A stretch of DNA of 64,000 nt from the NCBI GenBank assembly GCA_027972325.1, contig JAPMOS010000008.1:490001-554000 (forward strand). Reading direction: 5' to 3'. This document shows positions 33,001 to 57,556 of this stretch, in pieces. A model generated the notes under the pieces. It was not told where the DNA came from and searched no databases. It was given only the letters and a program-made list of their open reading frames with translations. Within the stretch, counting starts at the first letter, position 1. Each line of letters starts with the position of its first letter. Position numbers and translations under genes: made by a program. The stretch is from Paratrimastix pyriformis (taxonomy: Eukaryota > Preaxostyla > Paratrimastigidae).

Positions 33001-34617
33001 CAAGAGAAGCCCTCGCCCGGGTCCTCATCATCGCACGCTCCCACCCCCCGCGCACCACCCACAGGAACCTGCTGCGGCACCTGGTGCACCTGGTGGCCGT
33101 CAAGGTGGGCAACGAGGCCGCCCCGACCCTGCCCAATGCCTCCTCGTCGGGTGGCGGCGCCCCCACGCGGTCCGGCGGCGACTCGGGCTCGGTCCTCGGG
33201 GGCGGGAGCCCCTCGGTGCCGGGGTCCCCGCGGACGGTCAACTGGGCCTCCACCGCCAAGATGCCCTCCGTCAGCGAGGCCTGCCTCGAGACGCCCTCCG
33301 ACCTGCCCATCGCCGCCACCAGCGCAGCCGGCCCCGCCGCGGCACCGCCCGCCTCCGCGCTGCCGACGACGGCTGTGGTCAGCTCGATGTCGCTGGCGGA
33401 CCTCCTCAAGGGGACCGTCTTCTCGGCGGCCGCGGCGGGCGAGACGGTGGCCCTGCCGCCAGGGTCGCCCGACGGAGGCGCCTCCTTCTGCTCGGCCCCC
33501 GACGGACCCCCGGCCCTGGGCCACGCCCCCAGCGACGGGAGCCTGCTGCCGCCCTTCTCGGTGGTCGAGCAGGTCGACGGGCCGCGGCCCCTCTCCGAGG
33601 TCACCTTCGGCGACCGGGACGGGGCGCCCCCGGTGGGCACCCCGACCCTGCCGCGCCTCTCGAGCTGCTACGAGCCGATGACCGAGCGGGCCATGATGCC
33701 CGTGCCCGACTCGGACAGCGAGCTGCAGTCGGTCTCCCAGCCGGTGCTGCCCCGGGTCCGCCGGATGAAGCCCAGTCGCAGCGGGGCCTCGCTGGCGCCG
33801 CCCCCGCAGCGGTACCGGGCGCCCTCGTCGATCCTGCTCTCGGCCCCGATGTCCTCCTCGGAGGCCGAGGGCGAGGAGGACGAGGAGGAGACCACCATCC
33901 GCCACCGCACCTCCCGCGCCGTCGTCCCGTCCGTCGCCACACCCGCCCCCTTCGTCCCCTGTTGCCTGCCTCGTCGCCCCCACCGCCATCCCCCGCCATG
34001 AACGAGCCTCCCCAATGGCCTCCGCGGGGGACCCATTGGCCCACGGGTGCCCTGCCACCCGCGCCGCCTCCTCCCCACCGCGCGGCTTTTTCTTCTCCGA
34101 CCGGCTTCTCCCCCTCCATCGGGGCGCACCACCAGATGGGAAGATGTGACGACCAGCGACCGCCTCATCGGTCCTCATCGGCCCTCATCGTCATCCCCCA
34201 TCTCTCTCCCCCCGGCCCCCCAGGAGCTCGAACGGGACTGCCATGGCGCGGCAGCGGTCGCGGGGCCAGCTGCGGGTGCCCAACGGGACGGTGATGGGGG
34301 AGCTGCGCTCGATGGACCGCAAGCTGAAGACCCAGTCGCTGAACAAGTGCTCCCGGCGGGAGCTGCTCTACCAGGTGCTCCTCAACGGGATCATCGTGCT
34401 CTTCTACGTGCTGCCCCCCTACTGGATGGTCACCCAGATCTTCGTCGACAAGGTCCCGCCCCCCACCGCCGCTCCTCCACCACCAGCGCCACCCGGCATC
34501 ACCACCGTCGGGGCCACCAGCGCCACACCCCCGGCCCCAGGCGCGCTCACCGCGACCCTCTCCCTTTGCCCTCCCATCTGTGGTTCTCATCATTTTGGGG
34601 ACCTCATTTTGGTGGGG

Positions 34618-34698
<81 letters not shown>

Positions 34699-35974
34699 CC
34701 GTCTGCGGGGAGCAGGATCTGATTGTGGTGCAGGCCCTGAGCGACGTGCGGCTGAACCGGGTCTCGGACATCACCCTGCTGGCCCGCCAGATGGCCCACA
34801 CGGCCCTCTACGAGCAGCCCCCCAACGTGACGGCCTACCTGGAGCGCCAGGCCCAGGCCAGGCAGCAGGCCGAGAGCCTGACGGCCATCCACGAGGAGAT
34901 CCTCTACGGCGGCACACGCACCCGGTACTCCGTCTACAAGTCCAACCAGGTCGAGCCCCCCCACACACACACACACACACCTGAGCCTGCAGCCCGGATT
35001 CTGACTGATGTTGGTCCGCGGTTGGCGTGGTGCATGGCGGTGGGGGACGGGGCGGGACGGGGGTGCATGGCGGCAGGTTCTCTACGACGCGCACTACCTG
35101 CCGACCTGCCTGAAGGTGCTGCCCGAGATGTGCGGCTGGGGCAACCACAGCAAGCTCACCGGGCAGGGCTACAACTTCGCCGTGCAGGAGTTCGTCCGCC
35201 GGGCGGCCCGGCTGGCCCAGTCGGACCCGCTGGCCCCCGACCCGGCCGACCTGGAGTTCATCTTCGAGGTCCCCCGGAACGCCCCATCGCCGGCCGCCCC
35301 CATGCCGAACGACGGGCGGGAGAGAACTCACGGTCGCTTGGCTCGGGGCCGGGGTCCGTGGTGGTGCATGGGGGCGGTGGGGCAGACGGCCTGGTGGGAC
35401 CTGGAGGGCAACGGGCTGAAGATCAAGAGCTACATCCGCAACGAGGTCGTCAACGCCATGACCTGGACCATGGCCCTGGTCCGCCTGCTGCCCGCCTGCT
35501 GCCCGCCCTGGGGAGGGAGGGGTGGGGGGGGGGGGGGTGGGGGCCTCCTCACTGCCCCCTGTAATGCGCGAACGCTGCCCTCCCCACTCACGCTCCCCCC
35601 TTCAGAGCGCGGTCACCCCGTGGTGGTCTTCATCCTGCCCTTCAGCCTGCTGAGCATCTGGGCGCTGCTCCGCGAGCGGAAGGAGAACAAGCGCATCAGC
35701 CAGCTCCGCTTCCTCACCGCCCAGGTCCGCCCGCCGGCCCCCGCCCTTCCTCGTCCCGTGCCCTCGGGCCCGATCGTTGCCCATTCTCCTCCGCTGGGTC
35801 TGCCTGTTGGGTGGCCGCTGCTGCTGCTGGAAGGCTGGCCTGCTGCCCAACGCCGTGGGGCCCAAGCAGCAGCAGCAGCAGCGTGGACGACCCGCCAAGG
35901 GCACCGTCGCCCGCATGATGCCCGCCCCCTCGGGGGGCGCCACCAGCCGGAGTAACCTGATGTCCGCCTGCTGA
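27045..35974 (+). CDS. tiny macrocysts (TmcB)-like large multi-pass membrane protein
   Basis: Tmc-type proteins are large multi-pass membrane proteins of protists. The best-studied members act in Dictyostelium macrocyst development; biochemical function is unknown. ATG 27045 begins MSHHSGGSRYNVSLATAS. A 53-nt intron (GTTCG...GTAG) joins 'SSLLQRMEK' to 'GYWDSSTLMLKGNTTFRYMT', then TLFTYIEVFQLFSFVFFGA. Hydrophobic exons follow: 'LSWLILYCVSITIVLAVVAT', 'GVSLTVRVALAAVAAPFLIM', IVVLVTGVCLTANWLLNQP, 'MLNMYWSGAFLSFTWAAVVL'. A long soluble loop region precedes further membrane segments (AWWLKWILACVAAALLLV about 31703; 'MQLVGWMFTLAFVALTGLAL' about 32860; LLYQVLLNGIIVLFYVLPP about 34362; 'VVVFILPFSLLSIWALLRER' about 35620). 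The tail ends 'ATSRSNLMSAC'. Many introns are loaded with satellites. The family call rests on the overall block order; individual exon borders in 29100-31300 are uncertain. Confidence 0.72.
30940..31024. repeat. 10-bp minisatellite (CAGATGCCCA)n
   Basis: About 8 copies of CAGATGCCCA with CATATGCCCA variants, in an intron of the Tmc-like gene. A related degenerate ATGCCCAT/ATGCCCAG stretch occurs far away at 49180-49300 in the CHD gene. Confidence 0.88.
31821..31842. repeat. poly-C tract in a Tmc-like intron
   Basis: Twenty or so C, about 35 nt upstream of the acceptor preceding the exon 'ALLVGPISVVFLNTINSEAL'. Confidence 0.8.
32386..32540. repeat. 13-bp minisatellite (GGAGATCACACCC)n
   Basis: Eleven or so copies of GGAGATCACACCC or GGGGATCACACCC in mixed order, followed by a CGCCCACCC-flanked half unit. 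It sits in an intron of the Tmc-like gene, immediately after the exon 'ASLSSSVSFTATPNSLF'. The A/G variant order could be informative for strain typing. Confidence 0.9.
34618..34698. repeat. (CTGT)n tetranucleotide microsatellite
   Basis: About 20 perfect CTGT units ending just upstream of a 3' splice site in the Tmc-like gene; the next exon starts about 'DLIVVQALSDVRLNRVSDIT'. In gene sense it would serve as a pyrimidine-rich tract. Confidence 0.92.
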
Positions 35975-36809
35975 GCGCCCAAGCCCGGCAGCCCCACGTT
36001 CCGTGTCCCCAAATCCGCTGCCATCCCCACCCTACCCCCACCCTCCACCACCACCACATCACCCTGCTTTGGACTTTGGACTTTCGTTTGTTCCTTTCGT
36101 TTGTGTCTTTCGTTGTGTGTCTCTTTCGTTGTGGTCTCTTTCGTTGCGCCGCACTTTGCCTTGATTTTCTCCTTCGGGCCGCTTTGATCGTGCCCTCCCC
36201 GCCCCCCTCCTGCCCCCCCCCCCCCCTGCCGACCGACCGACCGACCTGACTTCCCGCCTGCCTGTTGCCTTGTTTGTCCCCGTCCGCCCATGAGGCACGC
36301 GGGCTGCTGCTTGTCTCGTCCCCCTCCCTCCCTTCCTCCCTCCTCCTCCCTCCTCCCTCCCTTCCCCTCCCTCACCGGCTCCCCATGGCCACTGCCGCTG
36401 TCCCTGGCCGGCCGCAGAGGCGGCCCGTGGGGCCGTTGTGGGGCGTCCTTGACGCCCCGGACACCCGCACTGACGAGTTTGCCCACCTCCCTCCCCCCCC
36501 CCCCCCCCCCCCCATCCTGCCATCCTGGCTGCTGCCCTGTTTGTTCGGTTGATGCGCCTCGGCGCCTGGCCCGTTGCGGTGCAGACGCTCATCGGAGCAG
36601 ATGCCGCCCGCCCTCACCATCATCGGGGCTGGCCTCGGTCCGATCGCCCCGCCCCCGCATGCGTCTGCGTCTTTGGTAATTTGTTTCTGGTGCAGTCAGT
36701 CCCACCCCCGGAGTAATTTGCGTTGGCATCATCATTCGCGTGGGGACAGAATAATATTGTGCCTTCCTCCCGCCCATCCTCTCCCTCGCCCACAGGAAGC
36801 GCTCGGTGC
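35975..36809. other. intergenic region between convergent Tmc-like and SR-protein genes
   Basis: Two 3' ends meet here. The stretch contains an imperfect TTTCGTTTG/CTTTCGTTGTG repeat (36083-36150), CCGACCGACCGAC (about 36230-36245), a CCTCCCTCC-rich block (36315-36375) and two poly-C runs (about 36213-36227, 36494-36512). No gene was recognised; open frames are Ser/Pro or Gly/Arg artefacts. It presumably holds the 3' UTRs. Confidence 0.6.
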
Positions 36810-39476
36810 TCACAGGAAGAGCTCGGGCGGCTCCATGTCGGGCAGCCCCTCGTCGTCTCCGTCGCCCGGTCCCGGCTGAGCCTCGGGCTGCGGGGGCGTT
36901 GCTGGGCCTGCTGGGGCCGAGACGACGACGGGGACGGGGGGCGGGGGCAGGTCGGCAGCCGCGGCCTGGGCGACTTGGGGGATGGCGACCTGGGGGAGGG
37001 GGGCCACGGGGAGGGGGGTCTGGGTCCGGGGGTCGGGTGAGGTCGAGGAGGAGCTGCTCGACCCGCTGGGGCTGCGCTCGCGCCGTCGGCCCCGGGGCCG
37101 CTGCGGCTGCTCGATGGGGCCCTTCCGAGGTTGCGGCTGGGGCTGGGGCTGCGGCTGCGGCTGCGGCGAGGCGGGGGCGGGCCGCTTCCGGGTGGTGGCG
37201 GATGGGGCGGGAGGGGGGGGCCTGGGGGCGGCCGCGGGCTCCTCCTCGCCGAAGGGCAGGGCCTCCTTGGAGCGGGCCTCGGCCAGCCGGCGGCGGGCCC
37301 GCTTGGCCAACAGCGCCGCCTGATCGACCACGGGGACGGTCGGCGGAGGTGGGTGGGCGGGGGCTGCCGGCGCGGCGGGGGCGGGGGCGGGCGGCCGCTG
37401 GGCCGGGCTGCCCTCGGGCGGGCCGGGGGCTGGCGGAGTGGGCAGCGGGGGCGAGGCGAGCAGCCGACTGACGGGGGGGAGGTCAGGGGCGCCGGGGAAG
37501 GCTGGCGATGCGGGGAACAAGGAGGCCGCCGGGTGCATGTTGAGACTTTCCAGGTAGGCCTCCGTCGGGTCCGTGGGGGCCGGGGGCGGGGGTGGTGGGG
37601 GCGGCCAGCCCTCCCAGGGGGCCGTATCGGCCGTGGAAAGGGTAGGGGTAGGGACTCGCTGCCCCTTCCCTGGGGTAGGCGAGTGCTGCTCGTGGTGGGA
37701 GCCCGCAGGCTGCGGCTGGGAGCGGGGCGGGGAGGGCGACCGGGACCGGGACCCGGATCGCGAGCGGGATGGCCGAGACGGGCGCCGCCCGGGGAGAGGA
37801 GAAGTGGCGGGGTTCAGGGAGCGGGGGGCCTGCCGGGAGGGGGCGGGTCGTGGGGACAAGTGGCGGGACGAGGGCCGCCGAGGGGCGGGGAGCGCGATCG
37901 GGACGACCGCGGGGCGGCTGGCGGCCCGGGCGGGGCGGCCCGGGAGCAGGGCGCCGCCCGCGGGGCGGCTGGGAGAGGCGGCCCGAGCGTGGTCGGGGGT
38001 GAGGGCGATCGGCGCCCTGCGGGCCGATGAGGAGGGGACCGGCGCCATGATGACGCTGATGACGGTGAGGGCCCGGATGGGCCCGAGGGGCGGTGAGGAG
38101 GGGGCGGGGGGGACCTGGGGCCCCGACGATGCCGGGGCGAGGCTCGACTGGGCATGGGCGGGCCGCGGCGGCCGGGCGACGGGGAGCGGCGGCGCCGAGG
38201 TGATGGGCGGTCCGGCTGGGGAGATGGGCGGCGGCGCTCCGACTGGGGGGAGGGGCGTCCCGTGGGCGGGCGGGGCGGGGAGCTCCTCGCTGGGGCTGCG
38301 GGAGAGCTGAACTGCGGTTGGGGCTGGTGGTCGAGCGCAGGCACGGGTGCCGGTGCGGGTGCAGCCTGGGGTGGGACATCCCCCGGGATGGTGTCGGCCG
38401 CGGGCGGTGGTGGAGGCGGCTCGGTGGCCGAGTACGAGGAGTACGATGAGCACGAGGAGACCGAGGCAGAGCGGGCCGGTCCCTGCGGCTCCGGCTCCTC
38501 GATACCCGGGGGTGTCGGAGGCCGTGAGGCGCGGTCGCCCGAGGGGGTGGGAGGAGAGGGGGCTGGAGGGGGGGCGGGGGCGGCAGGCGGCGGATGGGGA
38601 TCAGGGGGATGGCGCGATGAAGGGGAGGCCGCCCGCGGGTGGGACGGGGACCGCGAGGGGCGCGAGGAGGAGCGCGAGGATGGCCGCCCATCGCGACGGC
38701 TTCCATCGCCCGACCGGGGCGTCCCAGGGCCAGAACCGGGGCGGGAGTGGGGCGAGGAAGAGCGGGCACGCGAACGGCGACGGGGGCTGCGGGGGCTGCG
38801 GGCAAGGGGGGTCAGCCAGCCGGGGGAAACGAGCCAACGGACGGGGAGTCGCGAGGGGAGTGGTGCCGATGGTGTCCGTGCGATCGTGAAGGTGGGTCGA
38901 GGCGCTGCTGGCCATGGCTGTGGCACGTTGAGTACCCGTACCCGGGGGCAGAACGACGGACAGACCGTGAGGTCTCCCGATGGCGCATTTCGCCGGGAGT
39001 TTTCCGAGCTCCTTCCTATGAAACAGGAGACGACGCCACATTTTCTACCTAAAGCACACCGATTCCTCCAGACCGCATAGAGTACAGCGAGTTCCCGTCC
39101 GTCGAAGTTGTACCGGTCCATCTTGGCCATTGCAGCGTCAGCGTCTTGCTTCAGCGCAAATTCAATGTAACAAAACTAAAAATGTATGAGTGTATTATCG
39201 GGAGAAGAAAGAATTCCGACATTGCGAGGCTCACGCGAACGATAGTACCGCGGGATATATACATCAAGAACCTACAGAGGTGGAAGTCTGCCAACAGGAA
39301 GGAAACCCAACAAACCTGCCCGAACTTTTTAAAAAGCTGCCGAATTTCTCCCTCGCTGCAAAAGAAAGAAATGATGAAAATTCGAAGAAGGCAAAAACCG
39401 ACTTTGTAGTGGGGGGAATATTCCGGACATGTAACGAGTATCCCCCAGCTTTTGGGCGATGATCTCGATCACCCAT
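36810..39476 (-). CDS. SR-type splicing factor: RRM plus long RS/Pro-rich tail
   Basis: SR proteins bind pre-mRNA exons and recruit the spliceosome. ATG 39476 starts MGDRDHRPKAGGYSLHVRN. Short introns then join 'IPPTTNEGEIRQLFKKFGQ' (RNP2 side), VLDVYIPRYYRSREPRN and 'FCYIEFALKQDADAAMAKMD', RYNFDGRELAVLYA, then EGARKTPGEMRHRETSR. This is the canonical single RRM of SR proteins with the family's 'RKTP.EMR.RE' linker. RNP1 reads N-FCYIEF where GFGFVQF is usual, so one aromatic contact is altered. The remainder, to the stop at 36810, is Pro/Ala/Ser/Arg-rich with SRSRSR and RSPSP-like patches, much longer than the usual RS domain. Exon 1 is 39403-39476 with donor GTCGGT. Exon borders in the GC-rich 3' part are not resolved. 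Divergent with the RPEL gene. Confidence 0.85.
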
Positions 39477-39579
39477 GTAACGAAAGAGAGGAGGGCCGGA
39501 CTTCAAAAAGAAAAATATGGCCGGCTACGCCTGTGGTTCTCTCGACTACCTCTCGTCTCAATCAGCCTGACGACGAGCG
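39477..39579. promoter_or_regulatory. shared divergent promoter, SR protein / RPEL protein
   Basis: 103 bases lie between the two start codons, AT-richer than the surroundings, with a purine-rich part on the left and a CTCTCG-rich part on the right. No classical core element was recognised. Confidence 0.45.
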
Positions 39580-40816
39580 ATGGCGGCCGAGCCGCAGCAA
39601 TGTTGTGCCGTCCTTTTTAGTGATGTCACTGCGTTACCAGGGTTTCATGTTCGGATGCCACGCACGATAGCCACGGATTCTCGAGAATTGTACCATCAGA
39701 TCATTCGCGAGGTCCCTTGCCCAAAGACCGGTCCATCGGCTCATGTTCGTGTAGGTTGACCATATTGTTCATGTCAATCCATTGCTATCCTCTGCTTCAC
39801 TGGAATATGAGGTGGTCCCGGTCAATGGGACTTATCAGGAAGACGAGCTGAGTCGCGTACCTCTAGAACAATTTGTTCGGGAAGGTGGTTACTTTGCCGT
39901 CCAGTTCACAGAGAAAGGCGAATCAAAGCCGGCTTTTACGCAGGCTTACAGAAAACTCTCGATTGCTCGTGGGGTCATTACCTCCCTGCGATCGGATGTG
40001 GTCTGCGGCAGAGAAAATTCCCTCTTTGATTTCGGTTGCCTTCCTTGTCTACTGTGCCTCCAGACCCGGTTGGACCAGCAGCTCTCGAAGTCCATGGCAG
40101 AGACCGTTGCCGCCAAACAGGAGCAGGAGCACCTGCGGGACCAGCAGAGCCGCCAGATCACCTCACTCCAGCAAAAGCTCGCAACCGCACAACAGCGCAT
40201 TAACGAGCTCCAGGTCGGCTACCCGATACCTTCGCCAACCTCACCCCGGGTGACCTCCTCGCCCCTTCCTCTCGCAGTCGGCTGTGGCGCTCTTCCGCGG
40301 CCGGGCCCACGAGGCCACCGTCCGGGCGGACGCCCTCGCAGCCAGGTTGGCGACGTTACAAGGGGTTTGTGCCGCACGCTCCGCACGTGGGTTTTGTTGA
40401 GCCTCTTGCGATAGGAACCGGCCCCCGCACCCTCGGCGTCCGACGACATGGCCGAGTCGCACCGGCCCTCGCCCGCCATGCAGCAGCTTCGCAGCCAGGT
40501 GGAGGAGGGGCTCTCGAAGCGTCCTCCCCTGGACGACCTCAGGGCCCGGGGCATTGTTCAGGGTCTGTCTCGGGCCTCATTTCCCCCTGGGCGTCACCTC
40601 ACCGCTGCCTCGGCCAGCCTCCCTCTCCCAGCAGGCCTTCCGCTCGAGCGCCTCGGCCCTGGAGGAGAGCATCTCCAAGAGGCCCCCTCGCGACGCCCTC
40701 CGGCGCACGAACATCATCCACGGTCCGCTCGCCTGCCATTTTTTCAGCCTCGGCTCGGCTCGGCTTCGGCGCGTGCTCGCCTCCATCCTCCTCGTCCTCG
40801 TCCTCGTTCAACCCCC

Positions 40817-40851
<35 letters not shown>

Positions 40852-41258
40852 AGACGGCCCCGATTCGTTCCAAGCGCGGCAGCACGAGCTCAGCCTGGCC
40901 ATGACCAAGAGCAAAATCCAGAAGTCCCTTCGCCAGCGGCCCCCCCGGGCCGAGTTGGTCCGGCAGGGCGTCATCCAAGAGGGTCCGCCAGCGCCACAGG
41001 GGTCGCTCCTGCTCAATAATGATGGGTTTCCTTGGAGGAGGGTGGGCGGTCGTGGACTCACACGGGTGTCGCTTTTGGCTGTGCGCCAGTGGGGCTGTCT
41101 CGGGTTGAGGTGGCTCGGCAGGCCCTGTCCCAGTCGGCCCGCGAGATCGCCGCCCGTCACAAGGACGACCCCGTCGGTGTCAGTGAGGCCGCCACCCAGG
41201 GGTCCCCCGCGGCTCCGCCGGCAGCTCCCACAGCCGAGCAGCCGCGCCTTGTGCAGCA

Positions 41259-41304
<46 letters not shown>

Positions 41305-42937
41305 CGACCGCAGGAGCAGGAGCAGGAAAAACGACAATCCGCCACGGGTTCGACTGCTGCCGGCACGGCCCACCCCACCCCTCGTCCCCCGCACCCGCAG
41401 GTCCGTCGTCAATGACCCGGCCATTCCTGCTCCCCTTCCGTGTGTCGCTCCTCGCCCAATCAATGGTCGTCACCATCTCATCCCGGCGGGGCGGCAGGTG
41501 CAATGCTTCCGCTTCCTGGACTCCGAGCTGCGGGTCTCCTCAAACTACGCGCCGCCTCCAAAGCGCTCGTCCCCGCCCACCCCCTCTTCCCCCGCGGCTG
41601 CCCCCCCGCGGCCTGCCGCCCGACCGGCGCCCATCCGCATCCTCAACACACCGTGGGGGCACCGACCCTCCGTCGGCGGCCTGCCGCCATCGCCATCCTA
41701 CACCCCGACCGGCAGCAGCCCCAGCGCCTCGCCTCCAACCCGTCCATCTGTGCCGCCCTCCCCGGTCGCAGCTGGTGTCATTGCGTCCTTGGAACTGCCT
41801 GTCCGGGACCCGGCCTCGCGGCCGCTCTTCTCGCCTTCAGCGAGTGCAGCCGCTGCCCCGGCATCTGTTCCCGCGCCTGCACCCGCGCCTGCACCCGCGC
41901 CTGCACCCGCGCCTGCACCCGCGCCTGCACCCGCGCCTGCACCCGCGCCTGCACCCGCGCCTGCACCCGCGCCTGCACCACCGGACGCGGGACGACAGGC
42001 CGAGTCTCCTGCACCACCATCAACCTCTGGGGCTGTGCCCATGATCTCTTCCATCCCGGCCGTTGCTCCGCGTGATTCGGTCGCTACAAGCCCCCTTGCA
42101 GGGCCCTTGCCTGCTGGCCGCCAGATTGCCACGCCCGCAATCGTAGCCCTCACAGCCTCGGCCACAACTGCCGCCACAACCGTCACAACCATAACCGCCA
42201 CAACCGCCGCCACAACCGCCACAACCGCCGCCGCAACCGTCACAACCACAGCCGTTCATCCCCCAGTGGCTGTCCCAGCTGCCTTTGGCGTCCCGGCCCC
42301 ATCAGTACCGGCTGCTGGCGCAGCCAATTCCCTCTTTGCCGCCCCGGCGGGTGCGACTTGGTCATCCGCCCAGTGGACGGTCTTCCCCGGACCTGCGGGG
42401 GCCCTGGTGGTGGCCTTTTCGATTCCCGCCACCGCGGCTCCCGATAGCCTGGTCCTCCAAGCCGCCCTCAGCGCTCCCGCCGTCGGCAAGGTCCTGGACC
42501 CCCCGCAAGCAGCAGCACCCAGTGCCGCGCCCGCCCCGCCCCCACCTGCCCCGGGCTTGGCGCCCTCCGGCAACACCTCCGTCCCCGCGGATGGGGACGG
42601 GGAGGCCAGCGAATGGGAGGAGGTGAGCGAATGGGAGGAGGAGGAGGAGGCGCCTGCAACTTTGACCACACCTGCGCCTGCACCTGCACCTGCACCTGCA
42701 CCTGCACCTGCACCTGCACCTGCACCTGCACCTGCACCTGCACCTGCACCTGCGCCCACGCCAGCGCCTGTGCCCACTGTGCCCACTGTGCCCACGCCAG
42801 CGCCAGCGCCAACTCAGCGCTCCGCGGCACCGCCACCATTGCCACCGCCCATTCCGCCGCCGCCGCCTCCTGGACCACTTCCGCACAAATTGAGTTGGGC
42901 GGACCTGAATGAGGAAGAGGAGTCTGCGCATCTCTAA
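39580..42937 (+). CDS. RPEL-repeat (G-actin-binding) protein with coiled coil
   Basis: RPEL motifs bind monomeric actin. Start 39580 (MAAEPQQCCAVLFSDVTALP). A 43-nt intron (39712-39754) joins 'ELYHQIIRE' to VDHIVHVNPLLSSASLEYE, giving a globular N-terminal region I cannot name. A coiled coil follows: 'DQQLSKSMAETVAAKQEQEH', 'SLQQKLATAQQRINELQ'. Three RPEL-like motifs are visible: VEEGLSKRPPLDDLRARGIV (about 40500), LEESISKRPPRDALRRTNII (about 40660) and IQKSLRQRPPRAELVRQGVI (about 40920). Then come polyQ, a Pro/Ala-rich region with two (AP)n satellites, and a C-terminal 'LPHKLSWADLNEEEESAHL', an acidic tail after polyproline. Intron 40723-40853 ends in 33 C then AG. The combination suggests an actin-sensing or actin-assembly scaffold (inference). 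Confidence 0.78.
40819..40853 (+). other. 33-nt poly-C tract plus AG: 3' splice site
   Basis: Thirty-three C run straight into AG. The frame across intron 40723-40853 is exact (IIH-D-GPDSFQARQ) and the third RPEL motif follows. Confidence 0.82.
41258..41312. repeat. (CAG/CAA)n, polyglutamine in the RPEL gene
   Basis: About 17 Gln codons in the frame of the preceding exon ('LSQSAREIAARHKDDP'). The same bases read as polySer or Leu in other frames. Confidence 0.8.
41868..41985. repeat. 12-bp coding minisatellite (GCGCCTGCACCC)n
   Basis: About 10 nearly perfect copies encode Ala-Pro-Ala-Pro. A second, hexamer-based (CACCTG)n Ala-Pro array lies at 42663-42757. Both are in frame with the RPEL protein. 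Confidence 0.9.
42663..42757. repeat. (CACCTG)n hexanucleotide, coding Ala-Pro
   Basis: About 15 copies of CACCTG within the RPEL protein tail. The reverse strand reads QVQVQV or GAGAGA phantom frames. Confidence 0.9.
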
Positions 42938-43213
42938 TTTATTCATATTCAATGATTTGTTTTTTTGATCGAAAATTCGAATTCAAAAAATCCGGCGGGA
43001 GATACCTTTGGGTAATATTCGCTCTCTGGCTGTCTAACCTGTGGATGAGTCGACCGAGAAGGGTGAGTGGCGGCACAAAGGAAGTAGAAGAGGTCTGCGT
43101 TTGGGGTGGTGGGTGCGCTCGATTTTACCGCGATCTGCATACAACACAGGTGCCCCCACCCCCCTCATCATCTCACAACAGGAAAAGCCAAAAATCTGTG
43201 CCGAGTATGGACG
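42938..43213. promoter_or_regulatory. intergenic/5' region of the CHD gene
   Basis: AT-rich between 42940 and 43010, then mixed. A start at 43041 (MDESTEKGEWRHKG) could form a leader exon spliced at about 43150, but this is not compelling. No core promoter motif was recognised. Confidence 0.4.
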
Positions 43214-57556
<14,343 letters not shown>

